Positions 48,196 to 57,517 of a DNA stretch of 64,000 nucleotides are shown here, piece by piece. Both the position numbers and the translations under genes were made by a program. The notes below the pieces were generated by a model that was not told the origin of the DNA, made no database searches, and saw only the letters and a list, made by a program, of their open reading frames with translations. Every line of letters begins with the position of its first letter. Within the stretch, counting starts at the first letter, position 1. Source of the stretch: Salmonella bongori NCTC 12419 (GTDB lineage Bacteria; Pseudomonadota; Gammaproteobacteria; Enterobacterales; Enterobacteriaceae); NCBI RefSeq assembly GCF_000252995.1, contig NC_015761.1:3038001-3102000 (forward strand). The letters are read 5' to 3'.

Positions 48196-48677
48196 ATGGT
48201 CAGCCCTCCGAGCGCACCCTGCAGCTTATCGGTCAGATTACCGGCAGAGCCGAGAAGCTCGCTCGCCTGTTTATTCAGGTCGCCAAACATTGCCGTCAGT
48301 GATTCATCGACCCGTTTTAGCGAAAGCGTGAAATCAATCTTTCTTGCCGCGCCATCGCTGAAAAACTCGGCGTGCGTGGTCGACACCTTATCGATGATAT
48401 ACATCCCGAGGATTTTGCCGGTCCCCTCAATCAGCGGCCACGCCCTGCCCTCATCGGCCATCAGTTCCACAGCCAGCAGGGATATATGACCGCCGGTAAT
48501 GGCAGGGTAAAGCGTACCGGCAAGCTGTATTGAGGTTTCCCCCTCGCCGAGAAACTGATATGCAGGCGGTTTACCGACCCGGTCATTAGACGCCCAGCGG
48601 TAATCTTTCGAATGCTGCATTGACTGATAAGGCAGAGTACGGAGTTCAAATACAAACATGCCGAGAGCAAGCATCAT
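48192..48677 (-). CDS. U: Tail protein gpU
   Basis: 161 residues matching the P2 GpU family from the MMLALGMFVF start through GKILGMYIIDKV and the C-terminal KIDFTLSLKRVDESL. It is a tail structural protein needed for tail assembly. It lies between D and T, as in P2. Confidence 0.94.
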   Translation of the reverse strand: MMLALGMFVFELRTLPYQSMQHSKDYRWASNDRVGKPPAYQFLGEGETSIQLAGTLYPAITGGHISLLAVELMADEGRAWPLIEGTGKILGMYIIDKVSTTHAEFFSDGAARKIDFTLSLKRVDESLTAMFGDLNKQASELLGSAGNLTDKLQGALGGLTI

Positions 48678-48691
48678 CGTTTAATTCTCCC

Positions 48692-51133
48692 TTAGTCGTG
48701 GCTCATGCTGGCGCGCTGACGCGCACGCTTTTCGCGCTCAATTTGTTCGAGTGTGTCGCGTAGCTGGCGGTCGAGTTGATGCCCCGGAGCAACACCGCCC
48801 GGTAGCGAAATGTTGTATTCGCTTTTGCTCTGGTCGATGTAAGAGCGTCCCGCCGGTGCGGTAACGGGCTGATAAGCCTGATACCCGCCATAGGTGCTGG
48901 TCGCCGGAATGTAGGAATTCCCCTGCGTGGCGGCGTTGGTTTTGGCGGCGGTCTGGTCGAGGCTGTCCGATTCTTTGTTGATGATGCCGAGCTTTTCGAG
49001 AAGCCAGTCGACACCACTGCGTAGCTTGTTGAAAACGTTCAGCGGTGCCATCAGCGCTGAGGCCAACGCCTGACCGAAAATAACGCCAGCATTTTTACAG
49101 CTATCGAGCGTCTCCTGCGTAGCTTTGACCGGTGCAATCAGGTCTTTAAACCATTGCCAGACTCCGCGCAGCTTCTCACCGAGTCCGTCAAAAATGGGTG
49201 CCAGTGGTGCAAACATTTCCCCGACCGGAGCAAAAGCACTCATGATGCCCTCAATCACCCCCGAGAAAAATGCGCTGATGGGCTCCCAATATTTACGGAT
49301 AAGTAGCGCCCCGGCCACAATCGCCGTCCCGACGGCCACAATCGGCCAGGTGATTGCACCGAGAGCTGTCACAATGGCACTACCGGCAACAGTCAAGGCG
49401 GTACCCATCACGCCAGCGGCGGCAATGATGGCGTTAATCCCCATGACAACCGGCCACGCAACGAGACCAATGCCACCGATGATACCAATCAGAGCAAGTG
49501 CGCCCCCGGCAATAATGCCGATAGTTGTCGCCAGACCTTTGTTTTTCTTGATCCAGTCGTCGAGCTTTAACACGTATTGTGTGGCGGTTTTGGTGAGTTT
49601 ACGCAGCGAGTCCTCTTGCTGGTCAAAAAGGTCGGTACCGACGGCCTCATAAGCCGACTGGAACTCTTTAAAGTCGCCGCCGAGGTTATCCTGCATAACC
49701 TTAACCAGTTCCTCGGTTTTACCGTCCGAGGCTTTAAACGCGGCAGTGAGCCGGTCAAGTTTTCCGCTTGAGGCTGCTTCCATCAGTACCGCCGCCGCCG
49801 AGCTGGCCTCCTCGCCGAAAATGGTTTTCATGTACTCGCCGCGCTGGCTTGTCCCGAGGTTGTTTTTCTCAAAGCTGCGCTGCATTTCTTTCAGGATGGA
49901 GAATATCGGGCGCGTGTTCCCCTTGCTGTCTGACGTTTTGACGCCGAGTTCCTTAATGGCCTCAAACGCTTTTCCGGTGGGAGCCTGCAGGCGGCTGAGA
50001 ATGGCGCGGCTACCCGTACCCGCCATTGACCCGGTGATTTTGGCGTCGTGCAGTGCACCGACCATTGCGGCGGTTTGCTCGATGCTTACCCCAGCATTTT
50101 TCGCCACTGGCGCGGCATAGGTCAGCGCGTCGCTCAGTCCGTCAAAATCGGCGGCGGTTTTGTTCATCGTCATCGAGAGAACGTCGCCAATGTGAGCAAT
50201 CTTGTCGTTTGAAAGTTGAAACGCTGATTTCATCCCGGTCAGCAGCGCAGCGTTTTCCTCCATTGAGCGCCGGTTTGACAGCGCCATATTCAGCGTGACT
50301 GGCGTCGCCGCCTGAATGGCAGCAGCGTCACCGCCGCTTTTCGCAATGATGATTTGCGCGCTCGCTGCGTCATCTGCAGAGGCTGCAGTATTGTCGCCGA
50401 GCTGGCGAGCCTGTTTGCGTAGCGCCTGCATTTCTGGCGACTGTTTATCAACCCCGAGCACAGCTTGCAGCTCGGAATTTTTCTGTGCAAAGTCATAACC
50501 GGGCATTAGTAATTTAACCCCGGCCATCGTTCCCGCCGTCGCAATACCGACCCCGGCAGCGCCTGCTGCGGCCATGTTACCGGCAAGCTCTTTACCTGAT
50601 TTATATCGTTCTTTCACCCGGCTTAATTTCGCCTGCTGCGCACTGACGCGCGCCAGTGCATTACGCTGTCGGTTAAGCTGCGCCGTCGTTTCGCTGATGG
50701 AGGTTTTGAGTCGACGTTCATCGGCAGACAGGGTGCGGGTATTGATACCGGCCTGCATCAGCTCGGAACGCTGGCGCTGTACCGATGTTCTCAGGCTGTT
50801 ATATTTCATCTGCAGCTCAGAGGCGGCACGTTTTGCCGCTTCGAGCGCCTGCGCCTGCGCGCGGGTCGGACTGGTGGTGTTTTTAAACTGCACAGCCAGC
50901 TCACCGGCTTCGCGCTTTGCCTTGTCAAGCGCCTGACCAGTCACGGCCAGTTGCGCGCTTGCCTTACGAAAGCCGTCGATTTTCGACGCCTGACCGTTCA
51001 GGTCGCGCAGACCCTTTTGTGTGTTGCGAATATCACCCGACAGGGTTTTACTCGCGGTCTGGATGGATTTAAGCGGTCGGGTCGCCTGGTCGACCGCTTT
51101 CAGCAATACCTCAAGCCTCAGGTTATTACTCAT
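48692..51133 (-). CDS. T: Tail tape measure protein gpT
   Basis: 813 residues. Long coiled-coil N-terminal part (residues 1-200), the TP901/Phage_Tail tape-measure core with TAADFDGLSDALTYAAPV near the middle, then hydrophobic Gly/Ala-rich helices (about residues 540-620). It sets tail length and may form the DNA channel. The start overlaps the E' stop by 8 bases, which suggests coupling. Confidence 0.94.
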   Translation of the reverse strand: MSNNLRLEVLLKAVDQATRPLKSIQTASKTLSGDIRNTQKGLRDLNGQASKIDGFRKASAQLAVTGQALDKAKREAGELAVQFKNTTSPTRAQAQALEAAKRAASELQMKYNSLRTSVQRQRSELMQAGINTRTLSADERRLKTSISETTAQLNRQRNALARVSAQQAKLSRVKERYKSGKELAGNMAAAGAAGVGIATAGTMAGVKLLMPGYDFAQKNSELQAVLGVDKQSPEMQALRKQARQLGDNTAASADDAASAQIIIAKSGGDAAAIQAATPVTLNMALSNRRSMEENAALLTGMKSAFQLSNDKIAHIGDVLSMTMNKTAADFDGLSDALTYAAPVAKNAGVSIEQTAAMVGALHDAKITGSMAGTGSRAILSRLQAPTGKAFEAIKELGVKTSDSKGNTRPIFSILKEMQRSFEKNNLGTSQRGEYMKTIFGEEASSAAAVLMEAASSGKLDRLTAAFKASDGKTEELVKVMQDNLGGDFKEFQSAYEAVGTDLFDQQEDSLRKLTKTATQYVLKLDDWIKKNKGLATTIGIIAGGALALIGIIGGIGLVAWPVVMGINAIIAAAGVMGTALTVAGSAIVTALGAITWPIVAVGTAIVAGALLIRKYWEPISAFFSGVIEGIMSAFAPVGEMFAPLAPIFDGLGEKLRGVWQWFKDLIAPVKATQETLDSCKNAGVIFGQALASALMAPLNVFNKLRSGVDWLLEKLGIINKESDSLDQTAAKTNAATQGNSYIPATSTYGGYQAYQPVTAPAGRSYIDQSKSEYNISLPGGVAPGHQLDRQLRDTLEQIEREKRARQRASMSHD

Positions 51134-51245
51134 TGTGGTTTCCGCTACGCTGCAGCGCCTTTTCGCGCCATGTGATGAGCTCGGTCAGGCTCAGGGAACA
51201 GAGTTCTGATGGCGGCCAGTGGAATATCACTGCGATATCCGCCAT
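51126..51245 (-). CDS. E': gpE' reading frame (GpE-family extension made by frameshift)
   Basis: 39-residue frame beginning MADIAVIFHWPPSEL, the C-terminal part of the E+E' protein; too short to be noticed as an ORF. It is in the -1 frame relative to E. It reaches back without a stop to the slippery site at 51299-51305. It overlaps T by 8 bases. Probably made mainly as the E+E' fusion (about 162 residues); the internal ATG may not be used. Confidence 0.85.
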   Translation of the reverse strand: MADIAVIFHWPPSELCSLSLTELITWREKALQRSGNHNE

Positions 51246-51277
51246 CAGGTCATCAGTCGACAGGTCTGGCGGGAAGT

Positions 51278-51613
51278 CTATTCCGCCGAAGCTGGTGACA
51301 AAAAACCAATCACCTTAGCGGCCAGCGACAACATATCGGGCAGGTTCATCGCGGTAAGCTCCTGCGCGGTGAGCGCGGGGTAGGTCATGCGGGGCAGCAC
51401 CTTAATCAGGGCGTCGACTTCGGACTGCGCCACCGCTGCCAGACTGACGCCGCGCAGGGTACCGGCGTTCGGCTCAATCAGGGTGACTTTATCAATCGTC
51501 TGACCGGCGCGCTTAATCGGTTTGTCCAGGGTCACGACGTTCGGGTTTACGGTGTCAGTTTCATTTCCAGCCGTATCAATAAATTCAGCGGTTTTACGTG
51601 GTGCTTTTGCCAT
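51278..51613 (-). CDS. E: Tail protein gpE (tape-measure chaperone)
   Basis: 111 residues of the Phage_TAC/GpE family. With the -1 frameshift product E+E' it chaperones the tape measure, the counterpart of lambda G and GT. Codons 103-105 read GGT TTT TTG, so the slippery heptamer T_TTT_TTG lies at 51305-51299. After the slip, reading goes on with GTC ACC AGC in the E' frame. Confidence 0.93.
   Translation of the reverse strand: MAKAPRKTAEFIDTAGNETDTVNPNVVTLDKPIKRAGQTIDKVTLIEPNAGTLRGVSLAAVAQSEVDALIKVLPRMTYPALTAQELTAMNLPDMLSLAAKVIGFLSPASAE
51299..51305 (-). promoter_or_regulatory. -1 ribosomal frameshift site T_TTT_TTG in gene E
   Basis: Heptamer TTTTTTG in the zero frame of E, of type X_XXY_YYZ. 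The E' frame is the -1 frame and stays open from here to 51126. P2 makes E+E' in the same way. Confidence 0.85.
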
Positions 51614-51675
51614 GATGTTTTTCTCTGTTCTGAATGGGGTTAATAACCGGCCAGCAGTGCTGACCGGTCAGGGAA

Positions 51676-52194
51676 TTACAGCCCGATTGCGCGGCGGTGC
51701 TGCTCCAGACGGTCGACGCCGTTCACCTTCTCGACCATGTTGACGGTGTCGATTTCGATGACGTCGCTGCCATCAATCGTGAGGCGGTAGTAGGTGCAGA
51801 CAGTCGACAGTTTGGTCGAGGTGTTTTCACCCTGCTTATTCTCACCGCCGTCGATTTCTTTATGACGGCCACGCATGACCACCTCGACCGCCACGATTTC
51901 GCCGGTGTCGTCGCGCTGGTAAGAACCAGCAAAACGCAGCGGCACAGCATCAGCGCCCGGGGCGGCGTACTGCGCCCACAGAGCCACATCAGGCAGGCCG
52001 CCGACAGACCATTCGACGGTTAATGCATCGTCGTCGAGGCCGAGATCAATCGCTGCCGCGCCATTCATACCGCCGCCGCGATAGTTTTCGAGCTTGCGGG
52101 TCAGCTTCGGCAGCGTCACGGATTCAACAACGCCCATGTAGCTGAGGCCATCGTTGAACATATTCAGGTATTTGAGTTTACGGGGTAGTGCCAT
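51676..52194 (-). CDS. FII: Major tail tube protein gpFII
   Basis: 172 residues of the P2 FII family, starting MALPRKLKYLNMFNDG. It forms the inner tail tube. Fits the position after FI, and is the second gene of the FI-FII-E-T-U-D late unit. Confidence 0.96.
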   Translation of the reverse strand: MALPRKLKYLNMFNDGLSYMGVVESVTLPKLTRKLENYRGGGMNGAAAIDLGLDDDALTVEWSVGGLPDVALWAQYAAPGADAVPLRFAGSYQRDDTGEIVAVEVVMRGRHKEIDGGENKQGENTSTKLSTVCTYYRLTIDGSDVIEIDTVNMVEKVNGVDRLEQHRRAIGL

Positions 52195-52209
52195 GTTGTT
52201 TCAGGCTCC

Positions 52210-53397
52210 TTAGCTGTTGACCGATTCGGCCAGATTCACCAGATATTTATCGGTGATACGCTGGCGCAGGGTCAGGCTTTCCAGTGGCGGAACTGGTGTA
52301 TAGTCGTAGTCGATATACAGTTTCCCGGCCTTGAGGGTTTCCTTGTCGTTCGATTCCTCATCGAACCAGCATTTACCCTCCACGATGTAGCCGTTTGATT
52401 TCAGCTCGCGGAATTTGGCGTTAATGCCGTCAACAATGTCACGAATGAGCGTGGCGGTAATGGGCTTGTCGACCGCCCACATGTGCGCCTCCGCCATCGT
52501 GTCGGCCAGTACCTGCGCGGTGCGGGTGTAGTTCTCAAACAGAAAAAGCGGGTCATCCGAGCAGGTGCGGTTACCCCAGAAGCGGAAACCGTCCTTGCGT
52601 ACCAGCGTTGTAACCCCGGCCTCGTTGAGCAGGTCAGCATCGGTGCCGGATGCCTGCAAATCCCAGAACACTGAGGCGCTGATGCCGGTAACGCCCTGTA
52701 CACCAACGTTAGACAGGGTTTTGTGCCAGCCGACAGTCTGGTCGATGTAAGCACGCAGGCCGAGTGCACGCGCAGTGGCGTAAGCCGTTGCGGTGGTATT
52801 TTTGACGGTGTCCCATGCGAGGAAATCAGGCCAGATAACCATCAGCTCGCGCTGGCTGAAATTTTTACGATATTCCATCGCTTCGGAAATAGTCTTACAT
52901 CCCCACGCGCTGAGGTAAGCAAATGCACGTAACTTAATGGCAGCCGACGCAAGCGCAACCGCGACCTCTTTAGTATCCAGCCCCGGCACCCCAAGAATAC
53001 GTGGCTTGACGCCGGTGACGGCCTGAGCGGTCAGGAGAGCCTTGATACCGGTGTATTTACCGTTCTCATCCGTACCTCCGATAATGTTGGAAACAGTCTG
53101 TGCGAGCGCAGCTTCCTCGTCATCGCCGGTTCCATCCTCAACACGCACAACAACAGTGACGGGTTTTGACTGGTCTGCGATGGCCTGCAGTGATGCAGCC
53201 AGCGTGCCTTTTTTACCGGCTTTCGCAATGGCACTTTGCACATTGGTAATCAGTACCGGTTCATTGAGGGGAAATAGCGTGGCATCTGCATCGCTGGCTG
53301 TACAAACCATGCCGACGACCGCAGTCGCTACTGTGGAAATAACACGCGTACCGTCATTAACTTCGATGACCTGCGTGCCGTGGTGAAAATCACTCAT
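52210..53397 (-). CDS. FI: Tail sheath protein gpFI
   Basis: 395 residues from the ATG at 53397 (MSDFHHGTQVIEVNDG), as in P2 (396). The longer upstream reading is the promoter region. It forms the contractile sheath. GGAG is just before the start. Confidence 0.97.
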   Translation of the reverse strand: MSDFHHGTQVIEVNDGTRVISTVATAVVGMVCTASDADATLFPLNEPVLITNVQSAIAKAGKKGTLAASLQAIADQSKPVTVVVRVEDGTGDDEEAALAQTVSNIIGGTDENGKYTGIKALLTAQAVTGVKPRILGVPGLDTKEVAVALASAAIKLRAFAYLSAWGCKTISEAMEYRKNFSQRELMVIWPDFLAWDTVKNTTATAYATARALGLRAYIDQTVGWHKTLSNVGVQGVTGISASVFWDLQASGTDADLLNEAGVTTLVRKDGFRFWGNRTCSDDPLFLFENYTRTAQVLADTMAEAHMWAVDKPITATLIRDIVDGINAKFRELKSNGYIVEGKCWFDEESNDKETLKAGKLYIDYDYTPVPPLESLTLRQRITDKYLVNLAESVNS

Positions 53398-53423
53398 CCG
53401 GTTAACTCCGTGGTTAAGGGGTG

Positions 53424-53487
53424 AGTATATTTTCAGGTCAGTACACAAGAGGGGGCTATTTGTACCGGCTGTCAGGTTGATGGCACA
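53424..53487 (-). promoter_or_regulatory. Phage late promoter PF with Ogr operator
   Basis: On the minus strand TGTGCCATCAACCTGACA (53487-53470) is a perfect TGT-N12-ACA Ogr/Delta site. A TATACT -10 lies at 53429-53424, about 25 bases before the FI start. The operator is about 55-62 bases upstream of the expected start of transcription, as for known P2 late promoters. Confidence 0.8.
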
Positions 53488-53531
53488 ACGACAGGAAAAA
53501 GAAAAGGCGGGTAATAAACCCACCTGAATAT

Positions 53532-54080
53532 TTAGCGTGGTATATCCGGCCAGTCAGGCGCAGATGTATCCACCCTGTTTACCATTACGCTGTAGAGCTC
53601 CCATGCTTCCAGCCGTTTAAACTCTTCATCTGTGGCAATTTTTAGTTTTACTGCCCGCGCCAGCGGTGCAATGGCTGATTCAGCCTCAGCAAGGCGGCGA
53701 ACTTTTTCAGCCTCCGCCTTTTTACGCAGCTCTTCCGGCGAATAAACCCGTTGAACGACTTTACCGTCTTTAAACTGCCAGCCGCCTGAAATATCAGCGC
53801 GACGGTTTTCATCCGTATCAGGTAGCTCCGCCACGCTCTGGCCTGCAGGCCATAAACCGGAAATATCGCGCGTGATACACGTAATAACATCGTTATCGTC
53901 GTAGGTAATTTTCAGTGTGTCTTCTGAAAATAATTGCTGGCATGCATACCAGTCCTGACCATCCTCTGATTGTAGATGCGCCGCACCGGCGAATAATGTG
54001 TCGTCTGGTTCCGGTGTATACGGAATGAAATTTTTAATATTTAAAAACTGCTTGTTCTTTTTATTTTTTGCCGCTGTCAT
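53532..54080 (-). CDS. G: Tail fibre assembly protein gpG
   Basis: 182 residues of the Caudo_TAP/tail fibre chaperone family. N-terminal Lys/Asn-rich start (MTAAKNKKNKQ), the FYPYTPEPD-type segment (here FIPYTPEPD), and a helical Glu/Lys/Arg C-terminus ending PDWPDIPR. It helps fold and trimerise gpH. It lies directly after H, so no Z/fun or cargo gene is between G and FI. Confidence 0.92.
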   Translation of the reverse strand: MTAAKNKKNKQFLNIKNFIPYTPEPDDTLFAGAAHLQSEDGQDWYACQQLFSEDTLKITYDDNDVITCITRDISGLWPAGQSVAELPDTDENRRADISGGWQFKDGKVVQRVYSPEELRKKAEAEKVRRLAEAESAIAPLARAVKLKIATDEEFKRLEAWELYSVMVNRVDTSAPDWPDIPR

Positions 54081-54092
54081 AATTATTCCTTC

Positions 54093-56069
54093 TTATACAC
54101 TTGGGGCTGTCACCCACGTATCACCAACCAGATACTGAATTGGACGGTAATAAACCTTGTCATCACCACCTTCCATTTCCCAGCTACCGTCAGTATGGAA
54201 CCCCGTCACCACCTGTCCGCCGCCAAGCTGAAAATCACGCCACAGACCGCCAGAAAGCGCCACGGGGCCAAGTCTGACCGCTTTTACTACATTGTTGTGA
54301 ATCCATGTACTTAACCAGCCATTTCCCCATAACGAACCAAAGATATCACCGTTATTCTGATAAATAGCGCCACCTATATTTAACGCGTTACAGTAGACGA
54401 TACCGTTAACAGTAAATGAAATACTTCCGTCCGTATTTCGTTGACTGTATAAATGCCATCCCTGTTCATCGCTCAGCTCAATGACTGTTGGACGTTCTCC
54501 ACCTCCCCACAGACTTAAACCAGCATTCAGTGCAGAATTGTTACCACTCGATAACGTCAGTGTTTTTCCGTTGCCGGTGCGCACGACACCAGTAGCGCGA
54601 ATATCTGCCAGCATGTGCAGCCCGGAATTGTCGATATAACCGACCTGGGCACTATTGGCATAAATACCCAGAACGCCGTCACTGTGCCACTTAAACCCTG
54701 TATCGTTATCGCCGAATACAATCGAATTACCGCCCAGTGCATTGTCAGTACCAATACCCAGTGGGCCGTTAAGCCGCCCCCCGGTAATCGGCAATGCACC
54801 CACATCACTGGCTGAAGGTTTATTTACGGTGTTGTAGTCAATAACCCACTGGCGGCTGGTATTCGGTTCCGTTCCCCAGTCCTGGCGCTTTGCGTTCGCG
54901 CCCATATGCGCGTAATAGTGCTGAAACCAGACTTCACCGATTTTCTCAACAAACAGATATCCATAGCTGTACAGCTTGCTGCCATCCGGATAGGTCGGAA
55001 AATCAGCGACCGTATCAGAATTCGACACCGCCACCCGCCACCATCCTGGAGTATTAGCTGATGCCATCGTGCCGTTATCGGTAATCTGTCCAATGGCATC
55101 GGCGGAAATAGCCTTCACATCTGACGCCCACAGGGTGATATCCCCGGATAATGGATGCCCATTGACCTTACGGTCTGACGGGACGCGTCCGTTCGCATTA
55201 TCCATAGCCGCTTTAACCGCTTTCGGCGTTGCGGCCAGCGTCTCAGACGTGCTGTCAGTGGCATTGCTGAGCTGGATAATCCCTTTACGTGCTGTAGTGG
55301 CGTCCTGAGCTGTATATTTCGCGTTAGCAAGGTCATATGCCACCTTGACCGCTTTCGGTGTCGCGGCAAGCGTCTCAGACACACTGTTAGTGGCATTGCT
55401 GAGTTGCACAATGCCTTTACGCGTTGTGGTGGCGTCCTGAGCTGTATATTTCGCATTAGCAAGGTCATACGCTGTCTTGACAGCTTTCGGCGTCGCTGCG
55501 AGCGTTTCAGACTCGCTGTCTGTCGCGTTACTGAGCTGAGTAAACCCTTTTTCTTTAAGAGTGGCATCAGGATGACGACGGGATTTTTCATGTTCGGCGA
55601 GCCTGTCGTCGACATAATCCTGCGTCGCCATCACCATCGTTGAGTCAATGGAAAGCTCCACAGACTCGACACTGCTGACAATGATGACCATGCGGCATGT
55701 CTGCGCACGCCCTGAGCCCTCGGCCAGTTCTGGCTTGTAGCTTTCGGCCATATTGGCGACAGCAATCAGCGTCCCTTCATCGTCATAAAGGCCAAGCTCA
55801 CGCATCCAGAAGCCGCCCACCTCCGGCGGAATAACCAGCTCGGCCACAATGTAATTACTGTACCGGTTGTCCTGGCTGATTTTATTCAGAGTGTGACGCC
55901 AGACCTCATTAACAAGCTGCGTCTGACCGGCATCAGGCACCGGCAGTTTTCCACCGCCGTCACCAACAGCCATAACGTTAAGATTTATTTTCTTACCGCC
56001 CGGCATGGTGGCCGCAGCAAGCTTAGCGGCTCCGGCAGTGGTGATAACGGTTTTAAATTTCGTGCTCAT
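54093..56069 (-). CDS. H: Tail fibre protein gpH
   Basis: 658 residues. The N-terminal part (about 1-165) is the P2 gpH/DUF3751 domain that attaches to the baseplate. Three tandem repeats of 44 residues follow (175-218, 219-262, 263-294 partial), each with LSNAT..SETLAATPKAVK. The distal part (about 300-658) is Gly/Asn/Trp-rich beta structure that likely binds the host. The C-terminus usually varies between relatives and sets host range. Confidence 0.92.
   Translation of the reverse strand: MSTKFKTVITTAGAAKLAAATMPGGKKINLNVMAVGDGGGKLPVPDAGQTQLVNEVWRHTLNKISQDNRYSNYIVAELVIPPEVGGFWMRELGLYDDEGTLIAVANMAESYKPELAEGSGRAQTCRMVIIVSSVESVELSIDSTMVMATQDYVDDRLAEHEKSRRHPDATLKEKGFTQLSNATDSESETLAATPKAVKTAYDLANAKYTAQDATTTRKGIVQLSNATNSVSETLAATPKAVKVAYDLANAKYTAQDATTARKGIIQLSNATDSTSETLAATPKAVKAAMDNANGRVPSDRKVNGHPLSGDITLWASDVKAISADAIGQITDNGTMASANTPGWWRVAVSNSDTVADFPTYPDGSKLYSYGYLFVEKIGEVWFQHYYAHMGANAKRQDWGTEPNTSRQWVIDYNTVNKPSASDVGALPITGGRLNGPLGIGTDNALGGNSIVFGDNDTGFKWHSDGVLGIYANSAQVGYIDNSGLHMLADIRATGVVRTGNGKTLTLSSGNNSALNAGLSLWGGGERPTVIELSDEQGWHLYSQRNTDGSISFTVNGIVYCNALNIGGAIYQNNGDIFGSLWGNGWLSTWIHNNVVKAVRLGPVALSGGLWRDFQLGGGQVVTGFHTDGSWEMEGGDDKVYYRPIQYLVGDTWVTAPSV
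55188..55547 (-). repeat. Tandem 132-bp repeats in the tail fibre gene
   Basis: Two full and one partial copy of a 132-base unit (44 codons), starting at 55547, 55415 and 55283. Copies differ mostly at third positions. In frame, so copy number can change without a frameshift. Confidence 0.85.
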
Positions 56070-56079
56070 TATTCCTCAC

Positions 56080-56610
56080 TTATCCCGGGTAAACCGTAAT
56101 AATATCGCCATCGCAGGACACGCCGCCGGTATACAAATAACCGGGAATGTCCCGGACAATATTCAGGCCAGTCAGATGACGACTGGCTGGTTTTGCATCC
56201 GCAATCAGTCGTTCCATTTCGAAATACATTTCCTCGGTAATGCCACTTTCAAGCACCCCGATATCAAGCCGGAATGTGCCGGGCGGGTCGCTGCTTTCCC
56301 ACCATTCCGTTACATTGATGACATAGCCGAGAGGCTCCACTACCCGACGGATTGCGCCGATAGTCCCCTTGTGGCAGTGAATGAAATATGCATCATGGAT
56401 AACGGCACGTTTTGTTCCCTCCGGCCAGTTCTCATCCCACCGGTCGACAGAAAATGCCCACGCCAGCCACGGCAGCAAATTTTCCGGACAGGTGTCAGGG
56501 TTCCACAACGAGCGGATGTTGACCGGCGTTCTTTCAATCTCAGCACATGCCCTTGCGGCGGCAACCTCCAGTGGCGATGAGCCTACCGGCAGCAATCGTG
56601 AGTCATTCAT
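56080..56610 (-). CDS. I: Tail protein gpI (baseplate)
   Basis: 176 residues of the P2 gpI family (Phage_tail_P2_I). It has the N-terminal MNDSRLLPVGSSPLE and the central LPWLAWAFSVDRWDENWP. It sits in the baseplate wedge between J and the fibre. Overlaps J by 8 bases. Confidence 0.95.
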   Translation of the reverse strand: MNDSRLLPVGSSPLEVAAARACAEIERTPVNIRSLWNPDTCPENLLPWLAWAFSVDRWDENWPEGTKRAVIHDAYFIHCHKGTIGAIRRVVEPLGYVINVTEWWESSDPPGTFRLDIGVLESGITEEMYFEMERLIADAKPASRHLTGLNIVRDIPGYLYTGGVSCDGDIITVYPG

Positions 56611-57511
56611 CAGAGCCCCCGATTACAAGGCTGTAGTCAGTGCAAAAGGACGCCTGTGTGTTATCGAGAACAATATCCGCGACCGGTGCCGCCAGCTCCA
56701 CCCGCTGAACACCCTCAACATGCAGGGCGGCATAAATCGCTGATTTACGGATATCGCGCCCGAGGCGGTGCTGCGCGCTGATATAGGCTTTCAGCTTTGC
56801 CTCAGCCGCCGCCCTGATGGGTTCACTTTCCGGGCCGGGATAAAGATAAAGCGTGGCGTTAATCTGGTAGTTAACAATTTCGGCTGACTGTACCGTCACC
56901 CGGTCAGCGACCGGCCTGACATCTTCTGCGTTCAGGGCATTGCGCACAATTGCAAGCAGTTCCTCAGATGCGACGCCGTTGTTTTCACGAGACAGCACGG
57001 AAATCGTCACACAGGCTGGCGACGGGCTGATAACTGAAATATCGCCGACGCGCCCGTCAGCACTACGGCCGTGATACTGGTACGATCCGACAGACCCCGC
57101 CACGCTCAGTCCCTCAAAAGCCTGCTGTATACGCAGACGATAATCGGCGTCGAGTTCCATTTCTGCCGGAGTGGGTGGAATGGTGGTGTCATCAGCAGGC
57201 GTGACGACAAGGCGCTCAACACTGAAATTCGCCCCGATATTATCGAGGTCACTTTCTATGGCATAAGCCAGCATCACTGCGCGTGCAGCTTCATTGACAC
57301 GCTGACGCCAGATAACCTCGCGGTAGGCGTTTTCCTGCAGCAATTTAACAATTGGCTCAGACTCAAGTGCGAGCGTCCGGGCGACGGCTTCCTGCTGGTT
57401 TTCCGGATAGAGCGAAATCAGCGTTGCAATGCGCTCCGCAAGGATAGTTTCATAGTCCAGTTCCTCGACCACATCAGGAACAGGTAGCAGACTCAGGTCA
57501 ACAGTTGCCAT
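56603..57511 (-). CDS. J: Baseplate assembly protein gpJ
   Basis: 302 residues of the P2 gpJ/baseplate_J family. Typical DYETILAERIATLISLYP start and an Asp-rich mid part. Structural wedge. Lies 6 bases after W in the transcription order. Confidence 0.96.
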   Translation of the reverse strand: MATVDLSLLPVPDVVEELDYETILAERIATLISLYPENQQEAVARTLALESEPIVKLLQENAYREVIWRQRVNEAARAVMLAYAIESDLDNIGANFSVERLVVTPADDTTIPPTPAEMELDADYRLRIQQAFEGLSVAGSVGSYQYHGRSADGRVGDISVISPSPACVTISVLSRENNGVASEELLAIVRNALNAEDVRPVADRVTVQSAEIVNYQINATLYLYPGPESEPIRAAAEAKLKAYISAQHRLGRDIRKSAIYAALHVEGVQRVELAAPVADIVLDNTQASFCTDYSLVIGGSDE

Positions 57512-57517
57512 AGTGGT

